Source of the DNA: Anaerolineae bacterium
GTDB lineage: Bacteria; Chloroflexota; Anaerolineae; 4572-78; J111
Assembly (NCBI GenBank): GCA_023151115.1
Contig: JAKLJP010000073.1
Span: forward strand, 1-26,987
Direction: 5' to 3'
DNA: 26,987 nucleotides
Shown: positions 1 to 6,880 of the stretch, one piece after another
How the letters are laid out: each line of letters starts with the position of its first letter
Numbering within the stretch: the first letter of the stretch is position 1
Position numbers and translations under genes: made by a program
Notes under the pieces: generated by a model
Told to the model about the DNA's origin: nothing
Database searches by the model: none
Seen by the model: only the letters and a program-made list of their open reading frames with translations

Positions 1-118
1 GAAATCTTTAGAATTCAGTACATTTAGCAATGGTCTATCCGTGACCTTCCTAATCCCATTTAGTGAACTCAGTGCCGGTGTGTCAAAAAGCGGCAAATTT
101 ATCATTTTGTTGTCCGTA

Positions 119-3100
119 TCAGCCATACGGTATCACCCGCCGCTGCCAGCCGAACGGCGCTCGCTCCCGGTAGATTGGCGGCAAGAGATAGCCCTGGCTT
201 TCATCGGCGGCTTCCTCTTCTTCTTCCTCTTCTTTCTTGTGCATTACCTGGATGCGGATCGGTTCGGTTTTAGTTTCGTTGCCGGCGGAGTCGAAGGCGA
301 CCACGTGGAGCAGGTGGGTTTCGGTGTAGCCCAGGGTGGTGCTGATGATGCTGAAGCCGCCGGAATAGACTTTTTGATAGCCAATCCATTTTTCCGGGGC
401 AAAGTCAGCCGGCCAGTTGGCCAGTTCGGCCGGGTCGGTGATGGTTTGGGTAATGGTCAGCACTTCGCTGACGGTGATATAGCCGGTGGTGGTAATGGTT
501 CCGTCGGGTTGGGTAATGGCAACAGTTTGAGTAATGGGCGCTTCTTGATGTAGAATGGGCGTGTCGGTCATCACAATGTTCCAGCGTAGGGTGTAAGGGG
601 CCACCGTGCTTTCGCCAATTTTTTGATTGTCCAGGAAAAACTCGACCCGGTTCATCGAGAGGTTATCTATGGCGTCGGCCTGGATATTGACCCACAGATC
701 ATCTTCCTGCACATAAACCTTATCCGGCTCCGGGTTGATCAATTCGACCGTCGGCGGGGTGTTATCCACCGTCACCTGGACGGCCTTGCGCTCGATGCTC
801 TGATCGCCTTTGACCACCGTCAGTTGCAAGGTGTACAGCCCTTCCTGGGCGCTGCCGGTGTCCCAAAATTCCAATTGACCGCCTTCAACCTGGTTGGGAT
901 GGTCGCTGCCCAGTTGCCACCACTCGGTGGGGTTCAACCCCTGGCCCACTTCAACTCGGTAAAGCTGGAAATTATCGGCTTTGGCGTTGCCGGTAATCAC
1001 CTGACCGCCCTTGATGTACTCGTAGGGGCGCGGGCTGATAATCGCCACCGGGCCAACATTGACCGCCGGGCCAGTGCTGTCGTCGTACTCGGTTGGCGGC
1101 TGGGGGATGCCATTTTCGCGCACCCAGTCGGCGGCAACGGGCGGGTAAACTTCGTAAACGCGCTCTTCGACCTTTTCGGGCGGGGTGTAAACGGTGGCTA
1201 ACTTGCCGTTCTCGCGGTTGATACGGAATACCTGATGAACATTATCCCTCTGGGTCGGTTCCGTTCCCTCCAGGAAAAGTTCGGTCACTGTTGCAGGAGT
1301 ATATTCGTTGGGTAACAGGCCGGAGACCGAGTCGACGCGGACATCCACCAGTCCGGGCGGACGCTGCCACTCTTCCACCGGCTGATCTTTGAGGTAATAG
1401 AGCATGACATCGTGCCAGATCGGGGCCGCGCCGGAGAGGCCGGTCACGTCTTCCATTTCTTCGTTGTTGTTATTGCCTACCCAAACGGCAGTGGAAAGCT
1501 GCGGGGTAAAGCCGACTGTCCAGTTATCTCTAAAGTTGTTGGTCGTCCCGGTTTTGGCGGCGATGGGCCGGTCTTCAAAATCTTTTTTCAAAACGCTGTT
1601 GGCCCCAAAGCCGGGGGTGCGGGCGTTGTTGTCCGACAGGATGTCCACCATCAAATAGGCCAGGGCCGGATCAACGATTTGCTCGGTGGTGGGTTGTTTG
1701 TACTCATAAATAATATTGCCGGCTTTGTCCTCGATTCGCAGAATTGCGACCGGGTCGAGGGTACGATGGCCGGGGCGGCGGTCTACTTCGGGGACGGGCT
1801 GGCCGGCCATTACGCCGAGGTTAGCCCAGACGCTGTAGGCGTAGGCCATATCCAGCGGCTTCACTTCGCCGCCGCCCAGAGTCAGGGCCAGGCCGTAGTA
1901 ATCGGCATTGAGGGTGGTAATGCCCATACGGTGGGCCGTAGCGATGACATTTTTCACCCCAGCCTTGCTCAAGGCCCACACCGCCGGAATATTGTAGCTG
2001 CTGGCCAGGGCAGTCCGCAGGCGAACCGGGCCATGATATTTGCCCTGGCCAGTCGGGTCGTAATTCTCAGGCACATAGGGGGGATTCGGGTCATCGGGGA
2101 AGGATTGGCGCACATCCATGACCATGGTGGCGGCGTTGTAAACGCCTTGCGAGAAGAGGGTCATGTAGTTGAAGGGTTTAAAGGATGAACCGGGCTGGCG
2201 GCCGGGGTCGGCGGTGCAGACATTCACATTGCCGTCGTTTTCTTCATCCCAATAATCCACGCTGCCGACCATAGCCAAAATTTCGCCGGTTTTGGGGCGG
2301 ATAGAAACGACACAGGCATTGCTGGCATTGTGTTCTTCTTCCAATAACTGTTTGATGTGTCCGGCAGCAATCCTTTGGGCTTCGTTGTTCAAATCAAGAT
2401 CAAGGGTGGTGTAAACCTTCAAGCCGCCTCGATAAATCTGGTCAGGGTCGGTGATGTTGTAGCGCTCTGGGGTACGCTCCAGTTCCTTGCGGACGTAAAC
2501 AGCAAAATGAGGGGCGATAATGTCAAAGCGGTTTTCCTCCGCCTGTCTGACCTTGATGGGTTCATTATAGATTTGATCGGCTTCCTCCGGCTCAAGGACG
2601 CCTTCTTCGACCATGCGGTTGAGGGTAATGCGCTGGCGATTTTTGGCAATATCGAAATTGTCAATTGGGTTGTAAAAAGGATTCTGCGGAATTGCGGCCA
2701 ACATGGCGCACTCTGCTTTGGAAAGGGCGCTGGCCGGTTTATCAAAGTAGACCCGCGCTGCCGCGTCAATGCCGTAAGCCAGGTTAAAATAGCCGTTGGT
2801 GTTGAAATACCATTCCAAAATCTGGTCTTTGCTAAAGCGGCGGGTAATTTCGGTGGCTAAGATAACCTCTTTGATTTTGCGGGTGTAGGAAAGTTGGGTG
2901 CGCTCTTCTTCGGCGATCAAGATGTTTTTAATAAGCTGTTGGGTAATCGAGCTGCCGCCTTGAATGCGCTCGCCGCGTAGGTTTTGCACAAAGGCGCGGG
3001 TAATACCTTCGATATCGAAGCCGGGGTTGTTGTAAAAATTCTTGTCTTCCAGGATGATGGTGGATTCGCGGCAAAATTCGGGGATTTCACTCAGCTTGAT

Positions 3101-3415
3101 GTAGCTGCGGTCGCCGCGCAGCGGGTCAAAAATTTCGTACAGCAAGGTTTTGCCGGTGCGATCATAGATTTTGGTGGTTTCAAAATCTTCCTGTTCGGTT
3201 TCAATAGCGGTTGGGTCGGGCAATTGTTGGGCAAAGCTGTTGTAAAAGGCATAGGCTGAGCCAACCCCACTGAGAACAACGGTTAGAATGGCTGCCACTA
3301 TCACCGCCACAACAGCAATGGCAAAATTTAGCAGATAAAGAAAAATCTTTGGTTTTTGTTCCAGCACCCGCCGCCGCCGGCGGCGGGTAATCATTACTTT
3401 GCGACTGGTCTGCAT
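119..3415 (-). CDS. Bifunctional class A penicillin-binding protein (GT51 + transpeptidase) with Ig-like C-terminal tail
   Basis: Polymerises lipid II glycan strands and cross-links the stem peptides outside the membrane. The chosen ATG (3413-3415) gives 1098 aa and follows a GAGGAG at 3429-3434 (13-nt spacing); an upstream TTG at 3439 would add 8 residues. In the chosen numbering: a basic cytoplasmic tail; one membrane anchor at about 23-50; a GT51 domain at about 95-250 with the EDKNFY catalytic Glu at 123 and the GGSSITQQL motif; and a transpeptidase domain at about 330-680 with all three motifs, SSFK (Ser410/Lys413), SYN (473-475) and KTGTT (from 621). The tail is unusually long: an Ig-like domain at about 787-885, a second at about 886-1060 with a Thr-rich insert, then a poly-Glu run at about 1061-1068. 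The family assignment is secure; the role of the tail is unknown. Positions 1-118 downstream hold no gene I can support. Confidence 0.95.
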   Translation of the reverse strand: MQTSRKVMITRRRRRRVLEQKPKIFLYLLNFAIAVVAVIVAAILTVVLSGVGSAYAFYNSFAQQLPDPTAIETEQEDFETTKIYDRTGKTLLYEIFDPLRGDRSYIKLSEIPEFCRESTIILEDKNFYNNPGFDIEGITRAFVQNLRGERIQGGSSITQQLIKNILIAEEERTQLSYTRKIKEVILATEITRRFSKDQILEWYFNTNGYFNLAYGIDAAARVYFDKPASALSKAECAMLAAIPQNPFYNPIDNFDIAKNRQRITLNRMVEEGVLEPEEADQIYNEPIKVRQAEENRFDIIAPHFAVYVRKELERTPERYNITDPDQIYRGGLKVYTTLDLDLNNEAQRIAAGHIKQLLEEEHNASNACVVSIRPKTGEILAMVGSVDYWDEENDGNVNVCTADPGRQPGSSFKPFNYMTLFSQGVYNAATMVMDVRQSFPDDPNPPYVPENYDPTGQGKYHGPVRLRTALASSYNIPAVWALSKAGVKNVIATAHRMGITTLNADYYGLALTLGGGEVKPLDMAYAYSVWANLGVMAGQPVPEVDRRPGHRTLDPVAILRIEDKAGNIIYEYKQPTTEQIVDPALAYLMVDILSDNNARTPGFGANSVLKKDFEDRPIAAKTGTTNNFRDNWTVGFTPQLSTAVWVGNNNNEEMEDVTGLSGAAPIWHDVMLYYLKDQPVEEWQRPPGLVDVRVDSVSGLLPNEYTPATVTELFLEGTEPTQRDNVHQVFRINRENGKLATVYTPPEKVEERVYEVYPPVAADWVRENGIPQPPTEYDDSTGPAVNVGPVAIISPRPYEYIKGGQVITGNAKADNFQLYRVEVGQGLNPTEWWQLGSDHPNQVEGGQLEFWDTGSAQEGLYTLQLTVVKGDQSIERKAVQVTVDNTPPTVELINPEPDKVYVQEDDLWVNIQADAIDNLSMNRVEFFLDNQKIGESTVAPYTLRWNIVMTDTPILHQEAPITQTVAITQPDGTITTTGYITVSEVLTITQTITDPAELANWPADFAPEKWIGYQKVYSGGFSIISTTLGYTETHLLHVVAFDSAGNETKTEPIRIQVMHKKEEEEEEEAADESQGYLLPPIYRERAPFGWQRRVIPYG

Positions 3416-3440
3416 ATTTTTACAACTACTCCTCAACAAT

Positions 3441-3489
3441 AGTAGTCAGTGGTCAGTAATCAGATACTCTTTTCTGATCACTGATTACT
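3441..3489. repeat. Heptamer array (AGTNRTC) and inverted partner
   Basis: Three direct heptamers (AGTAGTC, AGTGGTC, AGTAATC; 3441-3461) are followed after a short loop by heptamers of the complementary type (TGATCAC, TGATTAC; 3475-3488). The halves can pair (AGTAATCAGA with TCTGATCACT, 9 of 10). It lies about 25 nt upstream of the penicillin-binding protein start. Related words recur at 6804-6838, 8869-8876 and 9059-9066. Confidence 0.7.
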
Positions 3490-3490
3490 C

Positions 3491-3558
3491 AATGTCGTTA
3501 AGTTAGTGAAGTTTAGCCCCTTGTGGGCGGGCACGTACGGCCTTAACTTAATAACATT
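3491..3558. repeat. Hairpin element, copy A of the shared-core repeat
   Basis: Terminal arms 3491-3505 and 3544-3558 are inverted repeats (13 of 15 pairs). The interior 3510-3534 is identical over 25 nt to 6717-6741, and the decamer TACGGCCTTA (3536-3545) recurs at 6754-6763. Relative to the other copy, about 12 internal bases are missing. A diverged 9-bp direct repeat (ACTGATTAC 3480-3488, ACTGACTAC 3560-3568) flanks it, which could be a degraded target duplication or simply more of the heptamer family. Confidence 0.7.
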
Positions 3559-3584
3559 AACTGACTACGGGCTACTGTTTAGTA

Positions 3585-3667
3585 CCTATCCGAAAACCCG
3601 TAGATTGGCATCCCTATGCCAGCCGATGACGCATCCTATGCGTCATCTACAGAGGTTTTCGGATAGG
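3585..3667. repeat. 83-bp palindromic element with three-way-junction fold
   Basis: Perfect 14-bp terminal inverted repeats (3585-3598 with 3654-3667; CCTATCCGAAAACC type) enclose two further perfect hairpins: GGCAT/ATGCC (3607-3620) and a 10-bp stem GATGACGCAT/ATGCGTCATC (3625-3647). GTAGA/TCTAC (3600-3604, 3646-3650) can extend the outer stem. No clear target duplication flanks it and no transposase is present. It could be a MITE-like repeat or a structured RNA; the sequence alone does not decide. Confidence 0.75.
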
Positions 3668-3778
3668 CTCTTAATAACGAAGCGTCATGTTAGCAGAAAG
3701 GCAGAGGTTGGGCAAGCCGAGTGCAACAGGCTTCTACCCGAATTTGTTAAGAATTTAACAGAATATTTTGCGGCTGAA

Positions 3779-3807
3779 TTTACACCCGGTTTTTGATGTG
3801 GTAGAAT
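3779..3807 (+). promoter_or_regulatory. Sigma70-type promoter of the response regulator gene
   Basis: TTTACA (3779-3784) and TAGAAT (3802-3807) each match the consensus at 5 of 6 positions and are separated by the optimal 17 bp. The predicted start near 3814 leaves a short leader carrying the GGAGGG ribosome binding site at 3821-3826, 6 nt before the ATG. Confidence 0.7.
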
Positions 3808-3832
3808 AAATAGCGTTAGCGGAGGGCTAATA

Positions 3833-4258
3833 ATGTCCAAATTCAAAATTCTTTGTGTTGAAGATAACGCCGATACCCAGCGTATGTTAAGTTTTCTGCT
3901 AACTCAAGCTGGTTATGAGGTTATTACCGCCGACGACGGTTTCCAGGGTATTCAAAAAGCCAAAGCCTGGCGTCCTGCCTTGATTTTGATGGATATGATG
4001 ATGCCCCGTATGAGCGGCGTCGAGGCCGTTAAACGGCTGCGTAAATTAAAAGTAACCAAAGATATTCCTATTTTGATGCTCTCAGCCTACCAGGAGCAGG
4101 CGCTCATTGACGAGGCTATGCAAGCCGGAGCTGATGATTATCTGATCAAAACCATCCTCCCCGACGACTTGACTGATATTATTGATCGCTATCTGGAGGT
4201 TGGTTCGGCGGTATTATCTAAAAGGGTCGTTCGGATGCGGCAGGATGAAGCAGAATAA
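3833..4258 (+). CDS. Single-domain response regulator (CheY-like receiver)
   Basis: A 141-aa receiver domain that would accept a phosphoryl group from a histidine kinase and signal through protein contacts rather than DNA binding, since no output domain follows. Seen directly: the acidic pair Glu10/Asp11, the phospho-acceptor Asp54 in LMDMMMP, Ser84 in the switch position, and Lys106. The family-typical K-P step is K-T here. The last 20 residues are charged and probably disordered. The gene has its own promoter and GGAGGG ribosome binding site and is closed by a strong hairpin terminator, so it is a monocistronic unit. No histidine kinase is in the window, and the partner is unknown. Confidence 0.93.
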   Translation: MSKFKILCVEDNADTQRMLSFLLTQAGYEVITADDGFQGIQKAKAWRPALILMDMMMPRMSGVEAVKRLRKLKVTKDIPILMLSAYQEQALIDEAMQAGADDYLIKTILPDDLTDIIDRYLEVGSAVLSKRVVRMRQDEAE

Positions 4259-4277
4259 ACTCACCCTTCATTTGCTC

Positions 4278-4314
4278 AAGACCCTAAAGGTCTTTAAAAC
4301 CTTTAGGGTCTTTT
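4278..4314. terminator. Bidirectional intrinsic terminator
   Basis: A perfect 14-bp stem (4278-4291 with 4299-4312) around a 7-nt loop, followed by a T run, sits 19 nt after the response regulator stop. The stop codon of the convergent methyltransferase (4313-4315) lies in the T run, so the hairpin can serve both convergent genes. Confidence 0.88.
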
Positions 4315-5068
4315 ATATTTTCTCAATCACCAGCAGATGAGACAAGCCAAACAAGCGCAAAGGAGTCTGCTCCAGGGTGTAAGTGAGGCGGCGCAGCAGC
4401 CGCCCTAGCGCCGGACGGTGAGCGACTACATTATCATAGCCAGGGTAAATTTGGGTAAGAGAAACTATTTTGACGGGCAGGCCGGCGACCAATTTCTTCA
4501 AATCACTGCCTGTGTAAGTGCGGACGTGCGGCGCTAACTTGTTACGCAGGGTGTTGGGCAGGTAATTGATGAGCGCCGTATTGCCAAAATGATATTTTCC
4601 CTGCCAATAATGGCCGTGCGTTTCAAAGGGATAAAGCCGGTTGGGGCAGAAAATAACTGCCCGCCCGCCTTTCTTGAGAACCCGCGCCATTTCGGCCACA
4701 GCCAGGGCGTCGTTTTGAACATGCTCAATCACCTCATGGCTTAGTACTAGATCGAAGCAGCCGGAGGGATAGGGCAGATATTCTCCGGCGGCCACATTGA
4801 CCAGCGGTGAATGAGCGTAGCTGTCGCTCACGCGTTCCGGCTCAATATCCAGCCCAACCACATGCGGTGTAAATTGGCACAGGGCGCGCACGTACATGCC
4901 CACTCCACATCCATCTACCAAAACCCAATTCGACGGCGATAGGCGCTCACCCGCCGCCGCCTGAATCATAGCCAGCCGCCGGTTTTGCCCGGCTCGCCAA
5001 ACCAGGCTGGGCACACCGCGCTCGTCGGCTTTGTTGAAGTGGGAAGCAGGTGTCATTGGCGTACCCAT
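4313..5068 (-). CDS. Class I SAM-dependent methyltransferase (Methyltransf_11 type)
   Basis: A 251-aa methyltransferase of unknown substrate. The SAM-binding motif I is VDGCGVG (51-57), an unusual DGCGVG in place of the common DxGCGxG; the acidic residue after strand 2 is Asp74 (GLDIE). The SHEVIEHV segment (110-117) and the RVLKKGG loop (129-135) are typical of this family. Asn/His/Tyr-rich residues around 150-165 could shape the substrate pocket. It lies 60 nt downstream of ubiE on the same strand and may be co-transcribed. No Shine-Dalgarno sequence precedes either candidate ATG (codons 1 or 5); instead a heptamer array runs straight into the start codon. The fold is certain, the substrate is not assignable from sequence. 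Confidence 0.87.
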   Translation of the reverse strand: MGTPMTPASHFNKADERGVPSLVWRAGQNRRLAMIQAAAGERLSPSNWVLVDGCGVGMYVRALCQFTPHVVGLDIEPERVSDSYAHSPLVNVAAGEYLPYPSGCFDLVLSHEVIEHVQNDALAVAEMARVLKKGGRAVIFCPNRLYPFETHGHYWQGKYHFGNTALINYLPNTLRNKLAPHVRTYTGSDLKKLVAGLPVKIVSLTQIYPGYDNVVAHRPALGRLLRRLTYTLEQTPLRLFGLSHLLVIEKI

Positions 5069-5123
5069 TTACGATTTTGGATTTACGATTTGGTTTGATA
5101 ATACTAATCGTAAACCAAAAATC
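5067..5123. repeat. AAATCGT heptamer array and imperfect palindrome
   Basis: On the minus strand the heptamers AAATCGT, AAATCCA, AAATCGT plus AAAT (5091-5067) run into the methyltransferase ATG. The 25-bp unit 5067-5091 matches 25871-25895 inside the RHS gene at 24 of 25 positions on the opposite strand. An inverted partner at 5106-5123 gives a stem (TTTACGATT 5082-5090 with AATCGTAAA 5106-5114) extending imperfectly to about 17 bp. Confidence 0.8.
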
Positions 5124-5128
5124 ATCTA

Positions 5129-5872
5129 TCACTTTACTCCCACATGCAAAGCAACCGTTCCAAACATCAGCATCGTATAACACACCTCCCGCAAGCCAGC
5201 TTTTTCCATTTCGGCCTTAAGTTCGTTGGGGCGTAGAAAAACTTCGGCGGAGGCGGGGAGATAGGCATAGGCGTCACGCTGGCCGCTGATCAGGCCGCCG
5301 ATAAAGGGGACAACCCGGTGGAAGTACAGCCGGAACAGCCGGCCAAACCAGGTGTCGGCCGGACGCGGAATTTCCAAAATCAACACCCGCCCGCCCGGTT
5401 TACAGACTCGCCGCTGCTCGGCCAGAGCCAAAGACACACTGGTAACATTACGCATCAAAAAGCCGCTGGCAACCGCATCAAAAGTGTTGTCGGCAAAGGG
5501 CAGGTGCAGCGTATCGGCCCCGCTCCAACTGAGGGAAAGCGTGACGCGAGGGGGCGAGGACGCGGGTGACCTCATCGCTTCGTCTCCTCGCCTCCTCGCT
5601 TCTCTCAACATCGGCAGGGTAAAATCCGCCCCGACAACCTGTTCCAAATGAGGGTGTTGGTGAAGCGCCTCGAAGGCAATATCACCCGTGCCGGTAGCAA
5701 TGTCGAGCAGTTTACCCTGGGGCGGCAGTTGTGCCTGTTGAATCAGAAGTTTGCGCCAGCGCCGGTCCTGCCCACCGGTCATAATCCGGTTCATGGTATC
5801 ATAGCGGTGAGCAATCCGGGCGAACATGGTGTTCACGTAGTGGTGTTTTTCGGTGGGTGAGTTAAATGACAT
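5129..5872 (-). CDS. ubiE: Demethylmenaquinone / 2-polyprenyl-benzoquinol C-methyltransferase UbiE/MenG
   Basis: Methylates demethylmenaquinone with SAM at the membrane in the last step of menaquinone synthesis. The 247 aa carry the family signatures: FARIAHRYDTMNRIM (17-31) with DRRWR (36-40), motif I LDIATGTGD (56-64), LP/FD...GF.MRNV (124-143), CKPGG, an ILE.PRP segment, and the Y.YLP.S block near the C-terminus. The usual GFGLRNV is GFLMRNV here. Residues about 91-109 form an extra Arg/Ser/Pro-rich loop between strands 3 and 4, encoded by a palindromic repeat (5546-5603). Its position at the surface loop after helix C may explain tolerance. A near-consensus promoter ends 6 nt before the ATG with no Shine-Dalgarno, so translation is probably leaderless. 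Genome context does not show other men genes; menaquinone is inferred rather than ubiquinone. Confidence 0.93.
   Translation of the reverse strand: MSFNSPTEKHHYVNTMFARIAHRYDTMNRIMTGGQDRRWRKLLIQQAQLPPQGKLLDIATGTGDIAFEALHQHPHLEQVVGADFTLPMLREARRRGDEAMRSPASSPPRVTLSLSWSGADTLHLPFADNTFDAVASGFLMRNVTSVSLALAEQRRVCKPGGRVLILEIPRPADTWFGRLFRLYFHRVVPFIGGLISGQRDAYAYLPASAEVFLRPNELKAEMEKAGLREVCYTMLMFGTVALHVGVK
5546..5603. repeat. Palindromic repeat embedded in frame in ubiE
   Basis: Left arm 5546-5560 and right arm 5585-5599 are inverted repeats matching at 14 of 15 positions around a 24-nt loop. The right side is made of octamers (TCGTCTCC, TCGCCTCC, TCGCTTCT; 5580-5603). A 19-nt stretch, 5586-5604, recurs at 26334-26352 in the RHS gene with one difference. 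In UbiE it encodes the non-conserved loop at residues about 91-109. Confidence 0.8.
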
Positions 5873-5878
5873 CGTGCA

Positions 5879-5907
5879 ATTATTAAGGGTTAGGCACTAA
5901 TTGTCAA
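5879..5907 (-). promoter_or_regulatory. Promoter of ubiE, predicted leaderless start
   Basis: On the minus strand TTGACA (5907-5902, full consensus) and AATAAT (5884-5879, 5 of 6) are 17 bp apart. Only 6 nt separate the -10 box from the ATG at 5872, placing the expected transcription start at or next to the A of the start codon. No Shine-Dalgarno is present, which agrees with a leaderless mRNA. Confidence 0.72.
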
Positions 5908-5915
5908 TTTTGGCA

Positions 5916-5943
5916 ATAAAAAAGCTCCCGTACTTCGGGAGCT
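5916..5943 (-). terminator. Intrinsic terminator after the small membrane protein gene
   Basis: On the minus strand a perfect 8-bp stem AGCTCCCG/CGGGAGCT (5943-5936 with 5930-5923), 5-nt loop, is followed by a run of six T with further T/A. It lies 22 bp past the stop of the 5966-6541 gene and just upstream of the ubiE promoter, insulating ubiE from read-through. Confidence 0.88.
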
Positions 5944-5965
5944 GTGGGTTTAACTAAGCCAAAAT

Positions 5966-6541
5966 TTATTGCTGGTGGCCTAACTTGGGATAAACCATTC
6001 CACCGATGGAGCTAAAAAGGCCGGATACCAACGAACCGATCACGCCATACACCAGCAAGGCCCCGGAGACGCGCCCGGCCAGGGCGATAATTTCGGGGGT
6101 GAGGCCGAAATTGACCAATTCGGCTAATTGATCGGGCGTGAACTGGCTGACCACATTTTGACCAAAGCTGCCCATAATAGCCCCAAAGGCGGCCATGGCC
6201 ATGGCCACGATACCCCCGATGACGCCCGCCCAAAATCCGGCCATCCAGCCAACTTTACCACCTTGATGGCTGTTCTGCACACTATCTCCGGCAAAGATAC
6301 CGGCCAGCAGCCCGGTGGTTAGCCAGACGACCAAAAAACCGGGCACAACCAGACAGGCCAAAAATTCAAAGGGTACCAGGCTAATCAACATTAAAAGTAA
6401 AATACCAAATCCGCCAATCAAGCCAGCCTTTAGGCTCGAAGTAACGGTTGAGCCAGTCGGTTGGCTTCTTTTGGCGATACGCTGGCGGCGGGGCGAAGAT
6501 GTAAATTCAGCTTGCCGTCGTCGTTGGGTTGTTGCCGTCAT
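5966..6541 (-). CDS. Conserved-type small membrane protein of unknown function
   Basis: A 191-aa protein. The ATG at 6541 follows GGAGGAAGG at an appropriate distance; a frame extension to 6643 would start inside the -35 box of the promoter and is rejected. Residues 1-37 are basic and Ser/Thr-rich (cytoplasmic). Hydrophobic segments follow at about 38-60, 60-85, 97-122 and 150-180, the last three rich in Gly/Ala, suggesting a four-helix Gly-zipper-like membrane protein. The loop at 128-148 (QFTPDQLAELVNFGLTPEI) is the only long polar stretch in the second half. It has its own promoter and terminator and no functional partners nearby. I do not recognise the family with certainty; similar Gly-rich DUF membrane proteins are common in Chloroflexota. 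Confidence 0.8.
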   Translation of the reverse strand: MTATTQRRRQAEFTSSPRRQRIAKRSQPTGSTVTSSLKAGLIGGFGILLLMLISLVPFEFLACLVVPGFLVVWLTTGLLAGIFAGDSVQNSHQGGKVGWMAGFWAGVIGGIVAMAMAAFGAIMGSFGQNVVSQFTPDQLAELVNFGLTPEIIALAGRVSGALLVYGVIGSLVSGLFSSIGGMVYPKLGHQQ

Positions 6542-6613
6542 TTTTACCTTCCTCCAAATGGTTTTGTTGCTCACTGTTCCCAGAGTGGGCAACCATTTAC
6601 TATCTAATTGGCG

Positions 6614-6643
6614 ATTATAGCATGATGGCTTACGGCTTGGCAA
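6614..6643 (-). promoter_or_regulatory. Promoter of the small membrane protein gene
   Basis: On the minus strand TTGCCA (6643-6638) and a perfect TATAAT (6619-6614) are separated by 18 bp. The expected start near 6607 gives a leader of about 65 nt to the ATG at 6541. Confidence 0.72.
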
Positions 6644-6686
6644 CTCTTGGTAGGCGATTTAGCCTACGCAATCCCTACGCAAATTT

Positions 6687-6787
6687 GTTCTAAAGCCAAT
6701 ACTTTTCAAATAACGTAGTTTAGCCCCTTGTGGGCGGGCACAAGGCCCTATACTACGGCCTTATTTGAAATGTATTGGTTCTAAAGC
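6687..6787. mobile_element. MITE-like hairpin element with 10-bp direct repeats (copy B of the shared-core repeat)
   Basis: The decamer GTTCTAAAGC occurs at 6687-6696 and again at 6778-6787, bracketing an 81-bp element (6697-6777) whose ends are 17-bp inverted repeats (CAATACNTTTCAAATAA type, 16 of 17). Inside, 6717-6741 is identical to 3510-3534 and TACGGCCTTA at 6754-6763 to 3536-3545. CGTAGT/ACTACG and CCTTGTG/CACAAGG form inner stems. The architecture is that of a non-autonomous insertion with target duplication. The outer arms differ from copy A, so the termini are not a conserved family end. Confidence 0.65.
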
Positions 6788-6790
6788 TGA

Positions 6791-6838
6791 GGTCAAATGA
6801 CCAGTAGTCAGCCTTATCTTGCTCCAACTACTGACTAC
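6791..6838. repeat. Inverted repeats of the GTAGTCAG word family
   Basis: A 12-bp palindrome GGTCAAATGACC (6791-6802) is followed by GTAGTCAG (6804-6811) and its inverse CTGACTAC (6831-6838) around a 19-nt loop. The words match the heptamer family at 3441-3489 and 3561-3568. Confidence 0.55.
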
Positions 6839-6851
6839 CGCTTCCTTACAG

Positions 6852-6880
6852 TTGCCCTGGTAGGATGATTGTGTTAATAT
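6852..6880 (+). promoter_or_regulatory. Weak candidate promoter for glgB
   Basis: TTGCCC (6852-6857) and TAATAT (6875-6880) each match 4 of 6 consensus positions with a 17-bp spacer. Downstream purine-rich sequence (AGGAG and AGAGG between about 6897 and 6914) provides ribosome binding for the ATG at 6917. Confidence 0.4.

Larger units (their letters stand above)
3440..3832. other. Gene-free spacer of about 390 bp packed with palindromic repeats
   Basis: This spacer separates the divergently transcribed penicillin-binding protein and response regulator genes. In order it holds a heptamer array with its inverted partner (3441-3489), a hairpin with a core shared elsewhere in the window (3491-3558), an 83-bp three-way palindrome (3585-3667), about 110 bp with nothing I recognise, and a promoter (3779-3807). 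A short plus-strand reading frame (3506-3796) runs through the palindromes. It has no ribosome binding site or recognisable protein and is not called. Confidence 0.7.

Noticed and set aside
41..553. 170-aa plus-strand open frame near the window start
   Set aside because: Mostly antisense to the penicillin-binding protein tail, low-complexity Gly/Phe/Asp product.
3441..3667. CRISPR array
   Set aside because: The repeats have a period of 7 bp or are single palindromes of differing sequence; there are no 25-40 bp repeats with unique spacers and no cas genes.
3506..3796. 96-aa plus-strand open frame
   Set aside because: It runs through two palindromic repeats and the response regulator promoter, lacks a ribosome binding site and has no protein-like composition.
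6542..6643. N-terminal extension of the small membrane protein
   Set aside because: It begins inside a TTGCCA/TATAAT promoter, and the ATG at 6541 has a strong GGAGGAAGG site.
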